Assembly (NCBI GenBank): GCA_025928545.1
Contig: JAICJH010000031.1
Coordinates: 1 to 64,000, forward strand
Direction: 5' to 3'
DNA length: 64,000 nt
Source of the DNA: Bryobacteraceae bacterium
GTDB taxonomy: Bacteria; Acidobacteriota; Terriglobia; Bryobacterales; Bryobacteraceae
The notes beneath the pieces were generated by a model that worked only from the letters and a program-made list of their open reading frames with translations, did not search any database and was not told where the DNA came from. Within the stretch, counting starts at the first letter, position 1; the number at the start of each line of letters is the position of its first letter. A program made the translations under genes and the position numbers. Shown here in pieces: positions 27,093-35,604 of the stretch.

Positions 27093-27803
27093 ATGAAATC
27101 AGTCATGTCGGTGGGAAAGTTTAGGTTTTCTTTAGCTTTTTTGGGAATTGGCCTCGCGACAGTTGCCGGAGTATCGGCATTTCAGGCCCGCACGATGCCC
27201 GCAGCGCTGGTGGTACTGGATACACGGAGTACGCCAACCGTAAAGGCCGCCACCCAGATCCCTCCAGGCTGGCAGCTTAAAGTGAATTCCGGACAGCCGG
27301 ACATCTCGTTTGCCGACCAAAGCGACGGGGCGGCGTTCCATTTTAAGAGCTACCGATCATCGTTCGCGCTGGAACGCGCTGTCGATATCGACCCGGTCCA
27401 GTTACCTTATCTGAGTTGGCACTGGAAAGTCACGCAACTGCCGAAAGGCGGAGATTTCCGTCATAGCTCGACAGACGACCAGGCGGCTCAGGTGATGGTG
27501 GCCTTCGACGACCGTCACATCCTGACCTACATCTGGGACAGCAACGCGCCTCAGGGCACCATGGAAAGCGCAAGTGCTATTCCGCTGATGCACATATTCG
27601 CGATTGTGTGCCGGTCCGGGCTCGCCGATGCGAACCGGTGGCTGGATGAAAACCACGACATCGCCTCGGATTATCGCCGGGCGTTCGGGAAAGCTCCCAG
27701 TCACGTCAAGGGGCTGCGACTCCAGATCAACTCACAGCACACGGGCTCCAGCGCCGAAAGTTATTTCGGCCAGGTGGAGTTCCGCAACGGCGCCCAAACT
27801 TAA
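27093..27803 (+). CDS. DUF3047 domain exported protein
   Basis: The 236-residue protein has a signal or anchor segment (SLAFLGIGLATVAGVSAF). A DUF3047 domain follows from about residue 60: GWQLKVNSGQPDISF, LSWHWKVTQLPKGGDFRHSSTDDQAAQVMVAF and RRAFGKAPSHVKGLRLQINSQHTGSSAESYFGQVEF are the recognisable family segments (descriptions of residues about 105-235). The domain has a jelly-roll-like beta fold of unknown function. The gene is divergent from the copper cluster and is followed within five bases by a relic of a response-regulator 3' end on the other strand. Confidence 0.85.
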   Translation: MKSVMSVGKFRFSLAFLGIGLATVAGVSAFQARTMPAALVVLDTRSTPTVKAATQIPPGWQLKVNSGQPDISFADQSDGAAFHFKSYRSSFALERAVDIDPVQLPYLSWHWKVTQLPKGGDFRHSSTDDQAAQVMVAFDDRHILTYIWDSNAPQGTMESASAIPLMHIFAIVCRSGLADANRWLDENHDIASDYRRAFGKAPSHVKGLRLQINSQHTGSSAESYFGQVEFRNGAQT

Positions 27804-27807
27804 CGAT

Positions 27808-27864
27808 TCACGGCCGGACCACATCCAGCGTCCGGATCCTTTTCCTGTAAACTCTGACGTTCGA
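27808..27864 (-). pseudogene. Relic copy of the 3' end of an NtrC-type response regulator gene
   Basis: These 57 bases match 29700-29755, the 3' end of the response-regulator gene, in the same orientation. The first 24 bases are identical, and the rest differs at several places plus a one-base insertion. On the minus strand the frame ends IRTLDVVRP and stop, exactly as in the intact gene. Upstream of that, ERQSLQEK of the intact gene is still recognisable in a shifted frame. Nothing further upstream matches, so it is a decayed paralogue or a duplicated fragment. Confidence 0.8.
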
Positions 27865-27940
27865 TTGAAGGCGGTGTCTGAGCAGCACTGCGAGATTACC
27901 GTGGATCGCGCCCACCAGTGATAATGTTTCAGAGCCCCTA

Positions 27941-29665
27941 ATGTCCACTCTTCCATCGCAATCGAAAGGCGTCAATCGCCGCACCGCACTGGTCCGCTCC
28001 CTCGCCGCCGGAATCGCTGGCACAGCCGCCATCGCCGCATCCGACGCCGCATCCGACGCGGAAAAAGGCGCCCCGAAACCCGCAACCGCGCCATCCCCGA
28101 ATCTCAACCCTCCAACCGTCGCCCTGAAAGCCGGAAAGCTTCGCGGTCTTCGCGAGGGGAAAACTCTGTCGTTCCTCGGCATCAAGTATGCCGACGCCGA
28201 ACGCTTCGGCCAGCCCAAACCCGTACAACCCTGGGAAGGCGTGAAGAACGCCCAGGTGTGGGGCGCCTGCTGCCCCAGCCCGATTCAGGATTCGGTCAGC
28301 TTCGACGACCTCGTCTTCCCGCACCGCTACTGGCCCGCCAATGAAAACTGCCAGTTTTTGAATGTCTGGACGCAAAATCTCACCCCCGCCGCCAAGAAGC
28401 CAGTCATGGTCTGGATGCACGGCGGCGGCTTTACCAACGGCGCTTCCATGGAAGGCTACGCCTATGACGGCCGCAGCCTGAGCGAATTCGGCGACGTCGT
28501 TGTCGTCAGCGTGAACCACCGCCTGAACGTCATCGGCACTCTCGATGTCTCCGCTTATGGCGCCGAGTACGCCAACTCCCGCAACACAGGCATGGCGGAT
28601 CTCGTCGCTTCACTCCAGTGGGTTCACGACAATATCGAAGCCTTCGGCGGCGATCCTGGCAACGTCACCATCTTCGGGCAATCCGGCGGCGGTGGCAAGG
28701 TCACCCGCCTGATGTATATGCCGTCGGCCAAAGGCCTTTTCCACAAGGTTATTTGTGAAAGCAGCAGCCCGGTCGACTATCGCAATACCGACCCTGCCAA
28801 AACAATTCAGAACCAGCGCGCCATCGCCGCCGAAACTCTGAAAAACCTCAAGCTCACCGCGGGCGATATCGCGAAATTGAAAACTGTTCCTTATCTCGAT
28901 CTGCTGGCGGCCGCCACCACAGCCTCCCAGACTGTCGCCCGTCAGACCGGCACCGCGGCCGGGGGCTGGGATCCTGTTGCGGACGACGTCAACGTGCTCC
29001 GCGAACTCTGCGACTGGGCCCATGCCATTCCCTATATGATCGGCAACGTGCTCAGCGAGTTTTCGAGCAACCTGAATGGCAGTCAGTTCGATAAGAACCA
29101 ATGGAGTGCGAAGGAGATCGATAGCCGCCTGACCGCGGCCTTCGGCGCGAAGAAAGACGATATCGTCGCCGAATACCGGAAGCTCTACCCGCGCCGCAAG
29201 GTGCAGGACGTTTTATTCATGGACAGCCGCTTCCGTCCGTGGACGAAGACTCTGATCGATCTGAAATCAGAAAAAGCGAAGGCGCCCGTGTACAGTTACA
29301 TGTTCACTTACGAATATCAGATCAACGGCGGAGTCACGGCGTTCCACTGCTCGGAGATCGCCTTCGCATTCCACGCGTTGAGTGAACCGCACATCCATTT
29401 GGCGACTGGCGGCGTACCCTCCGCGCTCGCCTTGCAGGACAAAGTCTCGCAGGCCTGGGTCAACTTCGCGCGGACGGGCAACCCGTCGCAGCCGGGCTTG
29501 GCCTGGAAACCGTGGACGGCGACTGGCCACGACACGATGGTGTTCGACACAGTCAGCGAGTTTCGTTCGCTGAACGACGAGAAACTCCTGTCCCTGCTCC
29601 CCACTCCCGGGCCGCTGGGCACAACGCCTCCCCCGCCGGCGGCAACCGGGCGCGGCCGCGGGTAA
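27941..29665 (+). CDS. Type B carboxylesterase/lipase, exported by the Tat route
   Basis: The 574-residue alpha/beta hydrolase has a Tat-like N terminus (NRRTALVRSLAAGIAGTAAIAAS), followed by low-complexity Ala/Asp/Pro sequence. The family motifs are MVWMHGGGFTNGA (oxyanion hole), FGQSGGGG (nucleophile serine) and a late HC/FHAL region that should supply the histidine (AFHCSEIAFAFHAL). It would hydrolyse esters in the periplasm; the substrate is unknown. The gene is bounded by direct copies of a response-regulator 3' end (27808-27864 and 29700-29755). Its codon use is more C-biased at third positions than that of its neighbours, so it may be inserted. Confidence 0.9.
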   Translation: MSTLPSQSKGVNRRTALVRSLAAGIAGTAAIAASDAASDAEKGAPKPATAPSPNLNPPTVALKAGKLRGLREGKTLSFLGIKYADAERFGQPKPVQPWEGVKNAQVWGACCPSPIQDSVSFDDLVFPHRYWPANENCQFLNVWTQNLTPAAKKPVMVWMHGGGFTNGASMEGYAYDGRSLSEFGDVVVVSVNHRLNVIGTLDVSAYGAEYANSRNTGMADLVASLQWVHDNIEAFGGDPGNVTIFGQSGGGGKVTRLMYMPSAKGLFHKVICESSSPVDYRNTDPAKTIQNQRAIAAETLKNLKLTAGDIAKLKTVPYLDLLAAATTASQTVARQTGTAAGGWDPVADDVNVLRELCDWAHAIPYMIGNVLSEFSSNLNGSQFDKNQWSAKEIDSRLTAAFGAKKDDIVAEYRKLYPRRKVQDVLFMDSRFRPWTKTLIDLKSEKAKAPVYSYMFTYEYQINGGVTAFHCSEIAFAFHALSEPHIHLATGGVPSALALQDKVSQAWVNFARTGNPSQPGLAWKPWTATGHDTMVFDTVSEFRSLNDEKLLSLLPTPGPLGTTPPPPAATGRGRG

Positions 29666-29699
29666 CCGCGGTACGGCGCTGTTTCCAGTCGGATTTGGC

Positions 29700-31067
29700 T
29701 CACGGCCGGACCACATCCAGCGTGCGAATCTTTTCCTGCAAGCTCTGGCGTTCCAGACCGATGGCCGCCGCAGTGCGCGTGACATTGCCGCCGAAATCCC
29801 TCAGTTTGCGGGTAAGATACTGTCGCTCCCACTCGCGCCTGGCTTCGCGATAATCCTGCAGCCAGAAACCTGGCGCCTCATGATTATGGTTATTGGGAGC
29901 CTCGGCCCTGAAAAGTGCGATCACGTCCTCCGATTTCACTTGCTCGGAACGTACCAGAACGAAGAGCTTTTCAAGCGTACTGCGAAGTTGGCGCACGTTT
30001 CCAGGCCAGGGTAGCCCGGCGAGTTCCGCCAGTGCTTCTCTGCCCAGTTCCGGACCAGTTCGCTTGTATTTTTGTTCCAGACTCGTCCAAAAGTGGCCCG
30101 ACAATAAAGGGATGTCTCCGGCGCGCTCGCGGAGCGGCGGAATGAAAAGCGTCACACCCACGAGCCGGTAATAGAGATCTTCACGAAAACGGTTTTCGCG
30201 AACCAGCGCCAGGATGTCCTTATTGGTGGCGCTTACCAGGCGCGCATCGGCAGGCACGGGGCGGCTGCCCCCCAGGCGTTCCATCGTGCCGGATTCCGAG
30301 GCTCGCAGAATCTTGGTTTGCGTGGCGGGCTCCATGTCCGCGATTTCATCCAGAAACAAAGTCCCCTGATGGGCGAGTTCGAATTTACCGGCGCGCGCCG
30401 AGACACCGGTCGCGACGTTTTTCTCCACGCCGAAAAGCTCCGCTTCCACCAGGGCTTCGGGAAGGGCCGCGCAGTTCAAAGCCACAAAGCGACCGCGGCA
30501 ACGACTGCTGCGTGCATGAATCTCCTGTGCGAGCAAATCCTTGCCAGTGCCGCTCTCGCCCAGAATGAGAACAGGCAGGTCGGCCTCCGCCACTCGCTGC
30601 GCCTGCTGGAACAGCTCGCGCATGGAGGACGATGCACCGATCATGCACCCGAATTGCCCCTCGGCAGCGAGGTATTCACGAAGCCCGCGAACTTCTTCCC
30701 GCAGGTTCTGCCGCTCAAGCGCCCGCTGAACCAGCAAGCGAAGCTCGTCGAGATCGTACGGTTTCGTCAGATAATCGCAGGCGCCGGCCTTCATGGCGCT
30801 CACCGCGAGACGCTCGTTGCCGTACGCGGTGATCATAATGACCGCGGGGGAATCCGGGCTGCGCCCGAGTTCGCTAAGCAGAGACAGGCCGTCCTCATCG
30901 GGCATGTTCTGATCCAGCAGAACGATGTCGAAATGCTCCGCGCGAAGGCGTTCGCGGGCACGGGCCACGTTTTCCACAGCTACCGTGCGATGCCGGCCTT
31001 CAAAGACGCGCAGCAGCGTATAACGAGCGCCCTGTTCGTCATCCACAATAAGTATCGACCGTTGCAT
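29700..31067 (-). CDS. NtrC-family response regulator with degenerate GAFTGA loop
   Basis: The 455-residue protein has a receiver domain (DDE at 9-11, phospho-acceptor Asp52 in LLDQNMP, Lys in TKPYD). An AAA+ domain follows with Walker A GESGTGKD and Walker B LFLDEIAD, then a C-terminal Fis-type helix-turn-helix ending ERQSLQEKIRTLDVVRP. Where sigma-54 activators carry GAFTGA, this one reads NVATGV after ELFGVEK, so contact with sigma-54 is doubtful. The start is ATG 31067, where the receiver begins. It is divergent from the histidine kinase gene at 31292 and is its likely partner, probably regulating the TRAP transporter operon beyond. Confidence 0.92.
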   Translation of the reverse strand: MQRSILIVDDEQGARYTLLRVFEGRHRTVAVENVARARERLRAEHFDIVLLDQNMPDEDGLSLLSELGRSPDSPAVIMITAYGNERLAVSAMKAGACDYLTKPYDLDELRLLVQRALERQNLREEVRGLREYLAAEGQFGCMIGASSSMRELFQQAQRVAEADLPVLILGESGTGKDLLAQEIHARSSRCRGRFVALNCAALPEALVEAELFGVEKNVATGVSARAGKFELAHQGTLFLDEIADMEPATQTKILRASESGTMERLGGSRPVPADARLVSATNKDILALVRENRFREDLYYRLVGVTLFIPPLRERAGDIPLLSGHFWTSLEQKYKRTGPELGREALAELAGLPWPGNVRQLRSTLEKLFVLVRSEQVKSEDVIALFRAEAPNNHNHEAPGFWLQDYREARREWERQYLTRKLRDFGGNVTRTAAAIGLERQSLQEKIRTLDVVRP

Positions 31068-31291
31068 TTCCAAGGGCTGATTATCGCAGATATCAGTAAC
31101 AGCCGAAGAAGCGCGCATAGTGGCGATACCATGCATGCGGAAGCCCATACCATTAAACACTCAGTCAACGGATAAGTAACTCATGTTGTAAGTGAAGGGG
31201 CTGGAGTAATATCTTATCGATGACAGAAATAACCGACAGGTGTCAGCGCCTTATGACAGTCGACTTCGGCTATTCTGAATAACGATTCCAC
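31068..31291. promoter_or_regulatory. Divergent regulatory region between response regulator and histidine kinase
   Basis: This 224-base gap serves both directions. It holds three copies of a TGACAG/CGACAG hexamer at 31221-31226, 31234-31239 and 31254-31259. The middle one is part of a small dyad, GACA-GG-TGTC, at 31235-31244. The spacing suggests binding sites, perhaps for the NtrC-like regulator. I see no convincing sigma-54 (GG-N10-GC) promoter. Confidence 0.4.
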
Positions 31292-33244
31292 GTGCTTACG
31301 CCTTTCGCCCAGATGTTCGGCTTCGTATTTGGCGCGGCGCTTTACGCGTTTCTGCTGGTATTGCTGATCCGAAAACGCCCCTCGCGTCCTATTGAATGGG
31401 CTCTGTTGTGGGCACTCGCAGGAGCGTTCGTCTGGTATTTCTTCGGCGCCGCAACGGCCTTCTACCGGGTTGCGTCATCGCCGTCCGCCGAACAGGCCGT
31501 ACCGGGCCTTCAATATGGACGCTGGTTTGGTCTTTGCCTGATATCCGCTGGCTCAGCGCACATCGCACTGATTCGCGGAGGACGCGCGGCGCTGTTTTCT
31601 TACGTTTTCCTGCCGGTTGGCTGGCTTCTGCTGTTCGCGCAACAGGAGTGGTACTACAGGCTGCTGATGGCAGCCACCCTGGCCGGTGCGGTTACGGAAC
31701 TGCTACGCGCCCCGGACGACATGGTGGGAATGGCGGAACATCGCCTGCGCCGTTCCATGGCATGGGCAATGGCCTTCCCTCTGGCTGGCGCGGCGGCTGG
31801 CACTGATTCGCCCTGGATCGTTTTGGGAGCCTTCGCCCCGGCGTTTTGCCTGTCGTATTACATCGCGCGCTACAACGCACTCGGCCTGTATATCAACCGG
31901 AATATCAAGGTGGCCGCGGTTCTGGGCGTGATCGCATCACTCTGCCTGCTATTGGTACAGAGTCTGGCGGATCTGGCCGAACAATCTTTCGATGCCTGGG
32001 GTCGCGCAATCGAGGTGCTGCTGATCCTGGCGGTTGCCGCTATCTGGGTTCCTTTATACGCCTGGATGAACCGGGTACTCTCGAAACGCGCTCAGGTCTT
32101 CGGCGATTTTGGCCGGCGGTTGATCCACGAAGCTGCCGCCATCTTCGGTCTGGAACAGCGCATGGAATATATGGCCCGCGAGTTGGCCAGAATTCTCAGG
32201 CTGCGCCGAGTCCTGCTGGTTGCAACTGGCACACCTGAACCGCGCGTGGCGATGACTGGCCCGCCTGGAACAGTGTTGCCACGAAGGATTCCTGTCGCGG
32301 AAATCGCGGCGCAGATGCGGGCCGGGCGTGTGGATACATTCATCGGACCCCGGTCCGGCCAGAATCTGCTTACGGGTCTGGATTTCAATTATCTGCTTCC
32401 GCTCTGGTATGAAGACCGGCTGGTTGGCCTGCTTTTTCTCGATACTTCGCCGCGCCTGCTGCTGGAGGAAGACGAATCGATACTGGCCGGCTTAAGCGGG
32501 CAGATATCGCAGGCAATCGAAAGCTGCATTCTGATCGAAAGAAAAATCGACCTCGAAAAGTCGCTGGAGCGAAGCGAACACATGGCGACACGCGGCCAGA
32601 TGGCGGCCCGAATTGCGCATGAGGTGAGGAATCCTCTGGCCTCCATTAAGGCACTGGCGCAACTGATGGAGGAAGATGAGGACTTAAAAGATAATTACCG
32701 GCGCGATCTGGGGTGGATCGTCGGCGAGGTGAACCGCCTGAACGCCTGCGTCGAGGAGTTGCTGACACCAGCACCGGCGGAAGTCTTTCGAAAAGACGTG
32801 GTGGTTCCGGAACTGTTCGAAAGAATCTGCCGCGGCCAGAATCGCGAACACGCCGAACGCAACATACGGATTGAATGGCAGGCTCCCGCAGGTCTTACTC
32901 TCAGGAATATCGATCCGCAAAGCCTGACTCAGGTGGTGCTCAATCTGGTAAAGAATGCGGCTCAGGCGTGTTATCCAGGGGGCACGGTCGAATTGTCGGC
33001 GGAACAGGCAGGCGAAACCACCGTCGAAATCGTCGTCACGGATCACGGCGCCGGAATCCCTGCCGAAGTCATGCCCAGAGTGTTTCTGGAACGGGTTACG
33101 ACGAAAGAAAAAGGCAATGGACTGGGGTTGGCGATCGTGAAAAGAAATCTCGCGCAGATGGGCGGCGACATCGGCCTTGAGAGTCCGGTTGACGGCGTTC
33201 AAGGCACGCGCGCAATTGTCACGCTGCCGGTGGCGGTCGCATGA
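31292..33244 (+). CDS. Membrane-bound sensor histidine kinase
   Basis: The 650-residue protein starts at GTG 31292. The first 270 residues hold about eight membrane helices without a large periplasmic loop. A GAF-like region follows at about 290-410 (FNYLLPLWYEDRLVGLLFLDT). The dimerisation/phosphoacceptor helix is RIAHEVRNPLASIKAL with His443, and the ATPase domain shows QVVLNLVKNAAQA, DHGAGIPAE and GNGLGLAIVKR. Layout resembles PrsK-type kinases with a membrane sensor and GAF. The intact H, N, G1 and G2 boxes indicate activity. It overlaps the downstream TPR gene by four bases (ATGA) and pairs with the divergent NtrC-like regulator. Confidence 0.93.
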   Translation: MLTPFAQMFGFVFGAALYAFLLVLLIRKRPSRPIEWALLWALAGAFVWYFFGAATAFYRVASSPSAEQAVPGLQYGRWFGLCLISAGSAHIALIRGGRAALFSYVFLPVGWLLLFAQQEWYYRLLMAATLAGAVTELLRAPDDMVGMAEHRLRRSMAWAMAFPLAGAAAGTDSPWIVLGAFAPAFCLSYYIARYNALGLYINRNIKVAAVLGVIASLCLLLVQSLADLAEQSFDAWGRAIEVLLILAVAAIWVPLYAWMNRVLSKRAQVFGDFGRRLIHEAAAIFGLEQRMEYMARELARILRLRRVLLVATGTPEPRVAMTGPPGTVLPRRIPVAEIAAQMRAGRVDTFIGPRSGQNLLTGLDFNYLLPLWYEDRLVGLLFLDTSPRLLLEEDESILAGLSGQISQAIESCILIERKIDLEKSLERSEHMATRGQMAARIAHEVRNPLASIKALAQLMEEDEDLKDNYRRDLGWIVGEVNRLNACVEELLTPAPAEVFRKDVVVPELFERICRGQNREHAERNIRIEWQAPAGLTLRNIDPQSLTQVVLNLVKNAAQACYPGGTVELSAEQAGETTVEIVVTDHGAGIPAEVMPRVFLERVTTKEKGNGLGLAIVKRNLAQMGGDIGLESPVDGVQGTRAIVTLPVAVA

Positions 33245-34524
33245 GTCTCCCGCGTGCGCTACGGCCAGGATGGCTAGCCGCGGCCCTTCTTATCTTCGGG
33301 TTGGTGTGCCTGGTTGCCCAGGTTCCGCGCAGTCCGGCCCGAAAACCCCTTACTGATGTCATGCTGGCTCGCGTACGTCCGATCATCGATGCGATCTACC
33401 GCCTCGACTATCCGGTCGCCGAAACACTATGCCAGAAAATCATTCAGGATTATCCCGAACATCCGGCCGGGTACGTTTACTGCGAGCGCGTTTATTTTTC
33501 GAGAGAACTCAGCAAAGCTCGCCTGCTGAGCGCGCAACGGGCGATGGGAATGGATCTGTTTTCCGGCGCGCCGAAATTCAGTCTACGGGTACCGCGCGAC
33601 GTCGATGCGCGGTTTGAAAGTACCGCCGAGATGGCCACCAGGAAGGCGCGCCAATGGATCTCGCGATTCCCCGAGGACTTGAGCGGACCCTATCTTCTCG
33701 GGTCTGCCTATGCTTATAAATCTTCATATGAAGTATCTATACGCCAATCGCGGCTGAGTGCATCCGGCGATGCGGGCAAGACATTCAAGGCGCTAAAAGA
33801 CCTGGTTCATGAGCATCCCGAAATTGTCGATGCGCGCGCACTCACCGGCGCGTTCAGCGTTGTCGCCGACAGTCTGGATTTCAAAACAAAGACGATTGCG
33901 CTGGTATTTTTCGGTATCCACGGCAATCTGGAATCGGGCCGGAGAGATATGGAGGATGCCGCGGTGCGGGGTTTCATCGAAAACGATGACGCTAACCTTC
34001 TGCTCTCCATTCTGGATACGCGGGAGAAGCGATACGATCAGGCCAGGAGCCGGCTGCTTCAGTTGCATGAACGATATCCCGGAAACTATCTGGTGCATCT
34101 GGATATGGCGGCGCTCGATTCCATATCCGGAAAGCCTGCACAGGCTCTGTTGACTTACCGCGAATTGCTGGGCACTGAATACGCCGGGCTCGATGCGTCC
34201 GTCGCTCTCTGCCTGCTCGGAGTGACTGCCAGGACACTCGGGGATCTGCCGCAATCGGAACGCTGGCTGCGCCAGGCTGCGGGCGTACCGTCCATCCCCA
34301 CGCCATCGCTGGCCATTACAAGTCTGGAACGGGGAAAGACGCTCGATCTGCTCGGTCAGCGGGAAAATGCCATGGCGCAATACCGGCAGGTGATGAACGT
34401 TGAAGATGTTCTGGGAACCCGGGACGACGCAAAACGATGGCTGATCAGGCCATTTGATCGGGCGGCAATGAAACAGGACAATCGCGGCGGAGGCCTGATC
34501 ACGCTCGACGACGCACTAAGGTAG
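33241..34524 (+). CDS. Exported TPR-like protein coupled to the histidine kinase
   Basis: The 427-residue protein has an N-terminal signal or anchor (WLAAALLIFGLVCLVAQV), followed by helical repeats across its length. Examples are AIYRLDYPVAETLCQKIIQDYPEHPAGY, ARSRLLQLHERYPGNYLVHLDMAALDSISG and RENAMAQYRQVMN, all TPR-like (described, not exact domains). Its ATG overlaps the stop of the kinase gene, so the two are translationally coupled. The protein could be a periplasmic scaffold or sensor accessory to the kinase. No catalytic motif is visible. Confidence 0.72.
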   Translation: MSLPRALRPGWLAAALLIFGLVCLVAQVPRSPARKPLTDVMLARVRPIIDAIYRLDYPVAETLCQKIIQDYPEHPAGYVYCERVYFSRELSKARLLSAQRAMGMDLFSGAPKFSLRVPRDVDARFESTAEMATRKARQWISRFPEDLSGPYLLGSAYAYKSSYEVSIRQSRLSASGDAGKTFKALKDLVHEHPEIVDARALTGAFSVVADSLDFKTKTIALVFFGIHGNLESGRRDMEDAAVRGFIENDDANLLLSILDTREKRYDQARSRLLQLHERYPGNYLVHLDMAALDSISGKPAQALLTYRELLGTEYAGLDASVALCLLGVTARTLGDLPQSERWLRQAAGVPSIPTPSLAITSLERGKTLDLLGQRENAMAQYRQVMNVEDVLGTRDDAKRWLIRPFDRAAMKQDNRGGGLITLDDALR

Positions 34525-34674
34525 TTCGCATGCTGTTGCCCATGACTGTCCGGGAAACCTGACAACGCGCACGCCGGCAGTCAGCCGAATCCGGCGGCAC
34601 TTGTTGCTTCGGGCGATGTAACCTCAATAACTTCAATAACTCGCGTTTGGCTGTCGCCCTGCATTTGTGTCTGC

Positions 34675-35592
34675 ATGTTTTCAACGCGAACCAGCACGCT
34701 GTTGGCGGCGGTGCTGCTGACTGGCGGGTTGTGCGGATGCTCCATCAAGCGAGTCGCAATCAACAAACTCGGGAATGCGCTGGCCGACGGAGGGACAACG
34801 TTTGCGTCCGACGATGACGAGGAATTCGTTCGCGACGCCGTGCCGTTCAGCCTGAAACTTATGGAGAGCCTGCTGGCTGAAAGCCCGAAGCATCGGGGGC
34901 TGCTGACGGCTACCGCCAGCGGCTTCACGCAATATGCCTTTGCCTGGCTCCAGGAAGACGCCGACGAACTCGAAGACACGGATCTGGCGCGCTCGCGCGA
35001 ACTGCGCCGGCGCGCGCGCCGGATGTATTTCCGGGCGCGCGATTACGGTATTCGCGGTCTGGAGACGCGACATCCGGGATTTGGCGTCAGTCTCAGATCC
35101 AATCCGCGAGCCGCCGCTATGGGCGCAACAAAGACTGACGCTGCCCTCCTCTACTGGACGGCCGCAGCCTGGGGCGCTGCAATTTCCAACTCGAAGGAAT
35201 ACCCGGATACGATCGCCGAGCAGCCGATGGTGGAGGCTCTGATCGATCGTGTCCTCGAACTGAACGAGGCCTTTGGCGACGGCTCCGTTCACACGTTCCT
35301 GATTGCGTACGAAGGCAGCCGTCCGGGAGGCAGGGGCGACCCGACGTTACGCGCGAGGGAGCACTACACGCGTGCCATGCAGTTATCCGGCGGAGTGGAG
35401 GCGAGCCCGCTCGTCAGCCTTGCCGAGAACATCTCCGTAACAAAGCAGGACAGGAAGGAATTCACCACCCTGCTCCAGCAGGCGCTGGCAATCGATCCGG
35501 ACGCGCGACCCGCGCTGCGCCTGGAAAACCTGGTAATGCAGCGTCGCGCGCGCTGGTTGCTGGAACGCGCAGACAAACTTTTTCTGGATTGA
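34675..35592 (+). CDS. tatT: TRAP transporter TatT-type (T component) lipoprotein
   Basis: The 305-residue protein has a lipoprotein signal peptide with lipobox GGLCGC, then the KRVAINKLGNALADGGTTFASDDDEEFVRDAVPFSLKLMESLLAE pattern (residues about 24-68) typical of the TatT family. TPR-like helices follow, which in Treponema pallidum form a trimer that docks the substrate-binding protein TatP. Here too a substrate-binding gene follows 12 bases later, with AGGAGG upstream of it. The start could be ATG 34675. The role is to deliver ligand, possibly hydrophobic, to TatP. Confidence 0.88.
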   Translation: MFSTRTSTLLAAVLLTGGLCGCSIKRVAINKLGNALADGGTTFASDDDEEFVRDAVPFSLKLMESLLAESPKHRGLLTATASGFTQYAFAWLQEDADELEDTDLARSRELRRRARRMYFRARDYGIRGLETRHPGFGVSLRSNPRAAAMGATKTDAALLYWTAAAWGAAISNSKEYPDTIAEQPMVEALIDRVLELNEAFGDGSVHTFLIAYEGSRPGGRGDPTLRAREHYTRAMQLSGGVEASPLVSLAENISVTKQDRKEFTTLLQQALAIDPDARPALRLENLVMQRRARWLLERADKLFLD

Positions 35593-35604
35593 GGAGGAGC
35601 GGAC

